64,000 nt of DNA, from positions 434,001-498,000 of the forward strand of contig NZ_ML138678.1 in NCBI RefSeq assembly GCF_004028635.1, written 5' to 3'. Origin of the DNA: Streptomyces cyaneus. Its GTDB lineage: Bacteria; Actinomycetota; Actinomycetes; Streptomycetales; Streptomycetaceae. Below the pieces are notes generated by a model. The model saw nothing but the letters and a program-made list of their open reading frames with translations, did not search any database and was not told where the DNA came from. A program made the translations under genes and the position numbers. This document shows, piece by piece, positions 58,302 through 64,000 of the stretch; the first letter of the stretch is position 1; each line of letters begins with the position of its first letter.

Positions 58302-59099
58302 GTGAATATCCGCTCCCTCACTCGAGGCGACGGCGTGGTGATCGGAGCAGCGGTATTGCTGTTCATCGCGTCGCTTCTCGATGTTGCCAGTTGCGACGGC
58401 AGTTACTGCGAAGGTGTCGACATCCCGAACGCCTGGAGCAACCTCGGCCTCGGGCTCGGCACATACATGGCTGGCGTGATCGGCGGCGCGCTCATCGCGG
58501 TGGCTCGCCTGCTCCCCCAGCCCCGCAAGGTCGCGGGCCTCGACCTGGGAACGGTCGGCGTCGTCCTGACGATCGCGGCCGCTTGGTCCCTGCTGTGGTG
58601 GACCATTGACGCGGAGGGCGCCGGCGCCGGCATCATCCTCGGCCTGATCGCCGCCCTCGTCCTCGCCGCCGGTGCCATCGCCTCCCCCCTGGTCCCCGCC
58701 CTCCAGGCCCCCCTCCTCCCGGCCCCCCGCCCTGCCGCCCCCCAGCCCTACGGCGGTCAGCCGCAGGGTGGTTACGGCTACCCGGGTGCCCAGCAGCCGC
58801 AGCCCGGGCAGCCGTACGGTGGGCAGCCGCAGCCTGGGCAGCCCTTCGGTGGGCAGCCGCAAGCGCCCCAGGCTCCGCAGCAGCCGCAGGCACCCGCCGC
58901 GGACTTCTCGCCGTTCTGGTTCGCCGTACCCGTGGCGCGGCCCCTGTTCGCGGAGGACGGTTCGCCGACCCCGATCGCCGAGCTCGCGCCGGGCACCTGG
59001 TACCTGGCCGTCGAGCAGCGCGGTGCGGCCCTGGTCGCGCAGACGCAGGACGGGCGCCGTGGCGTGCTGCAGGACACGTCGGGCATCCAGCGCGGCTGA
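58302..59099 (+). CDS. Membrane protein with Gln/Pro/Gly-rich repeats (DUF5336-like)
   Basis: The 265-residue protein has four hydrophobic segments in its first 130 residues (GVVIGAAVLLFIASLLDVAS, YMAGVIGGALIAVARLL, LGTVGVVLTIAAAWSLLWWT, GIILGLIAALVLAAGAIAS). A low-complexity segment with repeated (Q)PQPGQP(Y/F)GGQ units follows. The last 65 residues are a small domain (PFWFAVPVARPLFAEDGSPT, then GTWYLAVEQRGAALVAQTQD). I do not know its function; the four-segment part resembles DUF5336 proteins. GTG 58302 has AAGGA 9 bases before it. A strong terminator follows. Confidence 0.8.
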   Translation: MNIRSLTRGDGVVIGAAVLLFIASLLDVASCDGSYCEGVDIPNAWSNLGLGLGTYMAGVIGGALIAVARLLPQPRKVAGLDLGTVGVVLTIAAAWSLLWWTIDAEGAGAGIILGLIAALVLAAGAIASPLVPALQAPLLPAPRPAAPQPYGGQPQGGYGYPGAQQPQPGQPYGGQPQPGQPFGGQPQAPQAPQQPQAPAADFSPFWFAVPVARPLFAEDGSPTPIAELAPGTWYLAVEQRGAALVAQTQDGRRGVLQDTSGIQRG

Positions 59100-59111
59100 A
59101 CCACAAAACCC

Positions 59112-59156
59112 GTACGACGGCCCCTCACCCTTCCCGGTGAGGGGCCGTCGTCGTAC
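59112..59156 (+). terminator. Strong terminator after the repeat-rich membrane protein
   Basis: GTACGACGGCCCCTCACC (59112-59129) faces GGTGAGGGGCCGTC (59136-59149), followed by GTCGTAC, so that a stem of 14 or more base pairs closes a 6-base loop. Confidence 0.9.
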
Positions 59157-59213
59157 AGTCGCAAGCCTCCACACAGAGCTGACACATCGTCAGGAACCCG
59201 TCAGGAGGCAGAC

Positions 59214-60224
59214 ATGCGGCTCGGGCTCGCACTCGGCTACTGGGGTCGCGGCCCCTCCGTGGACCATGTGCCCCTCGCCCAGGAGGCCGAGCGGCTCGGC
59301 TACGACTCCGTGTGGACCGCCGAGTCCTGGGGTTCCGACGCCTTCACCCCGCTCACCTGGATCGCCGCGCAGACCTCAAGGATCAAGCTCGGTACGGCGG
59401 TTGCGCAGATGGCCGCCCGCTCCCCGACCACGACCGCCATGCACGCCCTCACCCTCGACCACCTCTCCGGCGGGCGCATGATGCTCGGGCTCGGGTTGTC
59501 GGGGCCGCAGGTGGTGGAGGGGTGGTACGGGCGGCCGTTCCCCCGCTCGCCGCTGACCGCCACGCGCGAGTACGTCGATGTCGTACGGCAGGTCTTCAAG
59601 CGCCAAGCCCCCGTCGAGCTCGACGGACGGTTCCACTCCCACCCGTACCGCGGTCCGGACGCCACCGGCATCGGCAAGGCGCTGAAGCCGATCACGCATC
59701 CTCTGCGCGCCGACCTCCCGGTTCTCCTCGGCGCCGAGGGGCCGAAGAACGTCGCGCAGACCGTCCGGATCGCCGACGGCTGGCTGCCGTTGTACTGGTC
59801 GCCGAGCAGGCCCGACGTCTACGGGGACGCGGTGCGCGACCTTCCGCCGGGCTTCCTCGTCGCCCCCATGGCCCGGGTCCAGGTCTGCGACGACGTCGCC
59901 GAAGGGCTGGTCCCGGTCAAGGTGATGCTCGGCTTCTACATCGGCGGCATGGGGCACGCGGCCCGCAACTTCCATGCCGATCTGATGGCGCGGATGGGGT
60001 ACGAGGAGGAGGCGCGGCGGATTCAGGAGCTGTTCCTGAGCGGCCGGAGGCAGGAAGCCGTCCTCGCCGTCCCCGATGCCTTCGCCGACGAGATCTCCCT
60101 CGTCGGGCCGCGTGAACGCATCGCCGAGCGGCTGGAGTTGTGGCGGAAGGGGCCGGTGACCGATCTGCTGGCGCTGGCGCCGGATCCGCACAGCCTGCGG
60201 GTGCTCGCCGAGCTCAACTCATGA
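59214..60224 (+). CDS. LLM-class F420-dependent oxidoreductase
   Basis: The 336-residue protein has the luciferase-like TIM-barrel pattern: LGLALGYWGRG at the start, AQEAERLGYDSVWTAESWGS near residue 22, IKLGTAVAQMAARSPTTTAM, LDHLSGGRMMLGLGLSGPQV and PVLLGAEGPKNVAQTVRIAD. This is the subgroup that uses deazaflavin F420 in actinobacteria. The substrate is unknown. ATG 59214 follows GGAGGCAGAC. The convergent gene behind it leaves 28 bases. Confidence 0.92.
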   Translation: MRLGLALGYWGRGPSVDHVPLAQEAERLGYDSVWTAESWGSDAFTPLTWIAAQTSRIKLGTAVAQMAARSPTTTAMHALTLDHLSGGRMMLGLGLSGPQVVEGWYGRPFPRSPLTATREYVDVVRQVFKRQAPVELDGRFHSHPYRGPDATGIGKALKPITHPLRADLPVLLGAEGPKNVAQTVRIADGWLPLYWSPSRPDVYGDAVRDLPPGFLVAPMARVQVCDDVAEGLVPVKVMLGFYIGGMGHAARNFHADLMARMGYEEEARRIQELFLSGRRQEAVLAVPDAFADEISLVGPRERIAERLELWRKGPVTDLLALAPDPHSLRVLAELNS

Positions 60225-60252
60225 CGCGTGACCGCCGGCTGGGAGGACACCG

Positions 60253-60996
60253 TCACCAGAAGATCGCCAGCGCCTCCAGCGTCGCCTCCCGCGTGTCCTC
60301 GCGCCAGCCCGTCATCTTGCCGAGGCAGCGGGCCGTGAAGGTGCCGGTGGGGATCGAGCGGCGGGCGTTGCCCGAGGCCACGACGCGTATGTAGACGGGG
60401 GGTTGCTGGTCGGCGTACTCCGCGCGTAGGACGAAGCCCTCCGTCGCGTCCGGGACCCGGGTGAACTCCGCCCGCACCGAGACGAACTCCCCTATCCGGC
60501 TCAGGTGTACCTCACGGTCGTCGCCGAGGCGGTCGGCGAGGGCACGGTTGGGGACGACCGTCAGTGTGGGCAGGTCGGCGTGGACGATGACGTCGGCGCG
60601 TTCGAAGGCGTCGATGAGCATGCCGATGACGTTGATCGGCTTGTCCTTGCGGACGAACTTGCGGAACGTCTCCTGGCTGACGTCGCGCTTCGCGCGGAAC
60701 AGCCAGGCCAAGAGGCGGGTCCAGATGCCGACGCTCGTGTCGACCTTCGTCCGCAGCTCCACCGCCTCCTCCAGCGCCGACCGGTAGTTGCCGATCTCGT
60801 AGAGGTCCATCACGGACTGCTCGTCCAGGTACAGGCAGATGCTGTACGCCGACTGCCAGCGGCGCATCCGGCGGCGCCGTTCGCGGGACTGGCGTACCAG
60901 GACCACCGCGAGGACCGCCGTGCCGAGGGCCGTCGCCAGCCAGACCGTCATCCACGGCCACCACATGCTCCACCACAGTGCGTCAGTGACAGCCAC
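60253..60996 (-). CDS. Membrane-anchored hypothetical protein, third gene of a vWA operon
   Basis: The 247-residue protein has one N-terminal membrane segment (about residues 10-35, WMTVWLATALGTAVLAVVLV) and a soluble domain with a helical part (ICLYLDEQSVMDLYEIGNYR, then SALEEAVELRTKVDTS). It ends with a beta-rich part (FTRVPDATEGFVLRAEY, then IRVVASGNARRSIPTGTFTA). I do not recognise the family. GTG 60996 has AAGGAG 5 bases upstream, inside the end of the upstream gene, which it overlaps by 14 bases. It is the last gene in a three-gene unit. Confidence 0.75.
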   Translation of the reverse strand: MAVTDALWWSMWWPWMTVWLATALGTAVLAVVLVRQSRERRRRMRRWQSAYSICLYLDEQSVMDLYEIGNYRSALEEAVELRTKVDTSVGIWTRLLAWLFRAKRDVSQETFRKFVRKDKPINVIGMLIDAFERADVIVHADLPTLTVVPNRALADRLGDDREVHLSRIGEFVSVRAEFTRVPDATEGFVLRAEYADQQPPVYIRVVASGNARRSIPTGTFTARCLGKMTGWREDTREATLEALAIFW

Positions 60997-62560
60997 GGAT
61001 CTCCTTGAACGCCTTGGAAAGGGACGAGTGGGCGGCGTCCACCATCCGCCCGCCCGTCTGCGCCGCCGCGCGCCGCAGTTCGCCCGCGTCGGCCTCGCCG
61101 AAGTGGACGGGGTAGGTGGGGACGCCCGTGCGTACGGCGGCGGGCAGCGCCTTGTGGTGGCGTACGAACTCCTCGTAGGTGAGGCCCGCGTTGTTCTCGC
61201 CGTCCGTCATCAGGACGAGGGAGACGGAGCGGTCCGGCTCAGCGGCCAGTTCGCGGGCGGCGGTGCGGTAACCGTGGTCCAGGGCGGACCATACGGCGGT
61301 GGCGTCGCCGTAGCCGCCTCGGGCGACCGTGTCGGCCAGTGTCTTCAGGTCCTTCGGGCCGGTCACGGTGACCGTCTTCTCCTCCAGGACGCGGCCGCCG
61401 AAACGGAGCACCGTCAGGCGCTCACCGCGGTAGAAGCGGGTGAACTTGCCGGACGCCGTGGAGTCCGCGCCGCTCAGGTCGGCGAAGGCCTCGCGCAACC
61501 CCGTCATGCGGTCACCGCGCATCGAGCCCGAGAAGTCGAGCAGGAAGACGACCTGGTCGGCCGCGCGTCGGTTCGGGTCGCCGTAGTCCGCCAACAGGGC
61601 TTCTATGACGGTGAGTCGGTCGGGGAAGTACAGCGCGTTGCCCACCGGCTCGCGCAGCTGCTGCTCCCGGGTGACCGTCGTGCTCACCGGGCGGCGCAGG
61701 GCGCGCTGCATGATCTTCTGCTGCGTCGAGTCGCGCTGGAGCCACTCGGTGACCTCGTCGTAGGCGGCACGGCGGGAGGGGTCGAGGAGCAGCAGGGGGA
61801 AGTCCGCGAGGACCATGCCGTCCTCGGGGCGGACGACCTCCAGCGGGTCGTCGAGGCGGTCGGTGGCGTTGAGGGCGAGCAGGTCGGACTCGTAGGTGAT
61901 GAGGGCGTTGGCCCGGTCCTGGTGGTCGACGTACGAGTCGACGAGGGCGGGCCCCGTTTCCGCGGTGAGGGTCTGGCCGGAGCGGAAGCCGCGCAGCCGG
62001 TCGCAGGAGACGTCTTCCGGGCGCAGCGTGCCGCCCGTGCCGGCTGCGGCGGTGGCGACGCCGACCAGGGCGGCGAGCCCGCTGGCGGAGTGCCGGGGGT
62101 CTGCCATCCCGAAGCGGACCGTGCCGGTCGCGGCGGCGTCGGCGATGTCCGCCCAGGTGAGCCGGCCGCCGGGCACCCCGGCGCGGAGCTTGCGTGCCAC
62201 GTCCGGGGCGAGGCCGACGACCACCGGGGACGTCATGGTCGCGGTGCGCTGCAACCCCCGTACCGCGCTCTCGGCGGTGAGCCGCAGATAGCGGTCGGAG
62301 GACAGCCAGGCGAGGTCGTAGCGGTCGCGGTCCGGGGCCTTCGTCTCGGCGTCGGACCGGACGTCCAGTCGGAGGTCGACGCCGGTCGCCTCCTTCAACT
62401 CGCCCAGCAGGGGGGTGAGTACGGCCAGGTCGGGGCTCGCGAGGACGCGCAGCCGTACGGGCTCGTCGGTGTCGTCGCCCGAGCATGCGGTGAGTACGGC
62501 GGTCACGAGCGCCAGACAGAGAACGAGACGGAGCGCCAACCCGCTTGCTCTGCCGCTCAC
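60983..62560 (-). CDS. Lipoprotein with binding-protein-like domain and von Willebrand A domain
   Basis: The 525-residue protein starts with a lipoprotein signal (lipobox LTAC, Cys26). Residues 35-300 look like an extracytoplasmic binding protein of the molybdate/iron type (VRLRVLASPDLAVLTPLLGE, then FGMADPRHSASGLAALVGVA and ALVDSYVDHQDRANALITYE). Residues 330-525 are a vWA domain with the metal-site motif VVFLLDFSGSMRGDRM near residue 340, then LVLMTDGENNAG. It is expected on the outside of the membrane. It overlaps both neighbours (GTGA at its start, 14 bases at its end). Confidence 0.88.
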   Translation of the reverse strand: MSGRASGLALRLVLCLALVTAVLTACSGDDTDEPVRLRVLASPDLAVLTPLLGELKEATGVDLRLDVRSDAETKAPDRDRYDLAWLSSDRYLRLTAESAVRGLQRTATMTSPVVVGLAPDVARKLRAGVPGGRLTWADIADAAATGTVRFGMADPRHSASGLAALVGVATAAAGTGGTLRPEDVSCDRLRGFRSGQTLTAETGPALVDSYVDHQDRANALITYESDLLALNATDRLDDPLEVVRPEDGMVLADFPLLLLDPSRRAAYDEVTEWLQRDSTQQKIMQRALRRPVSTTVTREQQLREPVGNALYFPDRLTVIEALLADYGDPNRRAADQVVFLLDFSGSMRGDRMTGLREAFADLSGADSTASGKFTRFYRGERLTVLRFGGRVLEEKTVTVTGPKDLKTLADTVARGGYGDATAVWSALDHGYRTAARELAAEPDRSVSLVLMTDGENNAGLTYEEFVRHHKALPAAVRTGVPTYPVHFGEADAGELRRAAAQTGGRMVDAAHSSLSKAFKEIRGCH

Positions 62561-63792
62561 TTGACGTCGCCCTTGCGTTCCGGGCAGTCGCCGACCGTCT
62601 TGATCATCTGCTCCAGGAGGGGCAGCGGGGGCAGGACCGCCCGGGTGTCGTTGGCGGAGGTGGTGGGCACGGGGATGTGCCGTTCGGTGAGGAACTCGAT
62701 GAGTTCGTCACCGGCGGTGTTGCCGCTCGTGCCGCTGTTGGTGTTGCGGGCGCGGAAGCCCAGTTCCATGGCGCGGTGCTGGAGTTCGGGGTCCTCGCTG
62801 ACCAGTTCGCCGAGCCGGGCCCCGTCGCCGGTCAGCGCGACGAGCTGGGGTTCGGTGACGAAGCGCGTCGACGGGTAGAGCAGGACGCGCTCGTCGTCCG
62901 TGCCGCCCTTCTGGGCCTGGTGGCGGATCTGGTGGGAGAGGAACTGGTGCTCGTAGATCACCGAGATCGGGGCGATGCTCTGGCCGTCGGGGGACAGATA
63001 CGTTTCCGCCCGCTCGGAGCCCGGCAGGCCCTGTTCGACGAGGAGGGGCTTGATCTCCTGGGCGACCGCCGCGGCCTCCGTCTCGTCGTTCGGGGCGTCG
63101 TTCTTGTTCTCGACGAAGGCGACCAGGCCGAGGTAGGTGCCGGCGGAGTTGGATTCGCAGATGTCGGAGGTCTGGGCGAGGATCTTGTTGGAGTTGTGGA
63201 CACCTTGCCGTTCGATGCCGATGTCGTTCCAGCGTCTGCCCTCCCGGGTGAGCTTCACGAACGCGGTCATGTCGAGCGTGTAGTACATCGGTCGGCCGCC
63301 CGGGACCTGCTGCGGTTTCGCGACGCCGTGGTCGCTGAGCGCCTCGGCGTAGTTCCGGTACGTGGCCAGCACGATGGGGCTGACGAACGGGCGGTACAGG
63401 AGCGCCGGGCGGTTCGCCTCGGCGCGCTCGCGGCTGATCAGGTCGGCGGCGGGCTGGCCGGAGGGGAAGACGACGTCGTACCCCTCGAAGTCCTGGTTGG
63501 CGATCTCGCGGGAGCCCATGCTCGTGATGTGCACACGGAAGCCGTGCTTCATCAGGAGCCGCTCGACCTCGGGGTCCTGGAAGAAGTCCCGCTTCGAGGC
63601 CATCTTCGCCTCTATGGTGACCACCTGCCGCAGCGGCAACAGCAGGTTCCCGCCGGCCACGAGGAGAACCAGGCCGATGACGGGGACGGGTAGCGCCAGC
63701 GCCAGCGCTCTGCGCAGACGGCGGCGCGGGGGTCTGGAGACGGTTAAGCGGGGCTCTTCAGTGGCGGGTCGGGCGGGTCTGTTCGCGGGCAC
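62557..63792 (-). CDS. Membrane-anchored binding-protein-like protein, first gene of the vWA operon
   Basis: The 411-residue protein has an Arg-rich start, one membrane segment (about residues 28-50, LALALPVPVIGLVLLVAGG) and a large extracytoplasmic domain. That domain contains segments typical of periplasmic binding proteins (YDVVFPSGQPAADLISRERA, then FVSPIVLATYRNYAEALSDH, AETYLSPDGQSIAPISVIYE). I do not know its ligand. GTG 63792 follows GGGGGAG at 7 bases. It is coupled to the vWA gene by a 4-nt overlap and may work with it in one outer complex. Confidence 0.82.
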   Translation of the reverse strand: MPANRPARPATEEPRLTVSRPPRRRLRRALALALPVPVIGLVLLVAGGNLLLPLRQVVTIEAKMASKRDFFQDPEVERLLMKHGFRVHITSMGSREIANQDFEGYDVVFPSGQPAADLISRERAEANRPALLYRPFVSPIVLATYRNYAEALSDHGVAKPQQVPGGRPMYYTLDMTAFVKLTREGRRWNDIGIERQGVHNSNKILAQTSDICESNSAGTYLGLVAFVENKNDAPNDETEAAAVAQEIKPLLVEQGLPGSERAETYLSPDGQSIAPISVIYEHQFLSHQIRHQAQKGGTDDERVLLYPSTRFVTEPQLVALTGDGARLGELVSEDPELQHRAMELGFRARNTNSGTSGNTAGDELIEFLTERHIPVPTTSANDTRAVLPPLPLLEQMIKTVGDCPERKGDVK

Positions 63793-64000
63793 CTGCGTTC
63801 TCCCCCCGTGGCTGGGGCAGGATCGTCGGTGATCACGATGTACCCCGAACGACCGTACGGGGAACGCGGGTTGAACGTCGCAAACCGTTCGGGTTCCGGG
63901 CAGGGGGTTTCAGTCAGGCCGCCAGGGCTACCCGAGGGGCATGTCCCCTCGATATCGCAACGGTTCCAACCAGGCCGGAACGGTCATAGCGATCGTCGCC
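63793..64000. other. Upstream region of the vWA operon, to the window end
   Basis: These 208 bases hold no supported gene. They must include the promoter of the three-gene minus-strand operon and perhaps that of a gene beyond the edge. I cannot identify clear -10/-35 boxes. Confidence 0.5.

Overview
The window reads as a chromosomal segment of a Streptomyces species or close relative. GC is very high with strong GC3 bias, many genes start with GTG, and 4-nt stop/start overlaps (GTGA, ATGA) are common. Several families typical of the genus are present: an mce lipid-import operon, WhiJ/AbaA-type XRE + DUF397 + HATPase genes, a SigE-type sigma factor, an F420-type LLM oxidoreductase and an RNase HI/phosphatase fusion. 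I found no tRNA, rRNA, insertion sequence, integrase or CRISPR array.

Layout. (1) 1-9500 (+): most of an mce operon. It has the end of the first YrbE permease, the second YrbE, six MCE proteins A-F (E is a lipoprotein) and two Mce-associated membrane proteins, nearly all translationally coupled. (2) 9559-10236 (-): a DUF429 protein. (3) 10543-34832: an accessory, defence-like island. On the minus strand lie a Ser/Thr kinase, a SNF2/DrmD-like helicase, a very large Eco57I-type DNA methyltransferase, a 2340-aa DEAD helicase with zinc ribbons, DUF1998 and a C-terminal nuclease-like domain, and a coupled UvrD-type helicase. Between the two halves sit a Phd/YefM-VbhA + Fic toxin-antitoxin pair and a WhiJ-like XRE/DUF397/HATPase set. 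The right edge carries a divergent gene whose product joins an Mrr-type N-terminal sensor, two CBS domains and a C-terminal HEPN-like domain with an R-N-x-x-x-H motif. (4) 34993-35404 (-): rnpB, the RNase P RNA, overlapped by the 3' end of an EamA transporter gene. (5) 35317-46907: a core-like region with an AraC regulator, a Uma2-family protein, a probably leaderless MerR regulator, an RNB ribonuclease, YaaA, KDPG aldolase, RNase H/phosphatase, a zinc-ribbon protein that appears to start at CTG, Nif3 and two Streptomyces-type hypotheticals. (6) 47021-50093 (-): an SDR, Zn-alcohol dehydrogenase and MaoC hydratase operon, with a good sigma-70-type promoter and a KstR-type operator. (7) 50618-63792: a small membrane protein, an orphan LuxR-type response regulator, a sigma factor with its membrane partner, two MFS exporters (one with an extra C-terminal beta-domain), a methyltransferase, an amidase, an LLM oxidoreductase and a three-gene operon of binding-protein-like and vWA proteins.

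How the parts fit. The mce operon imports lipids or sterols and the SDR-ADH-MaoC operon looks like CoA-ester beta-oxidation under a sterol-type repressor, so the two may belong to one catabolic theme, though the window does not prove it. The island combines DISARM-1/BREX-3-like parts (SNF2 + adenine methylase) with a kinase and a fused helicase-DUF1998-nuclease. It lacks the hallmark PglZ, BrxC and DrmC (PLD) proteins. Together with the Mrr-N/CBS/HEPN protein it is the best candidate here for an undescribed antiphage system.
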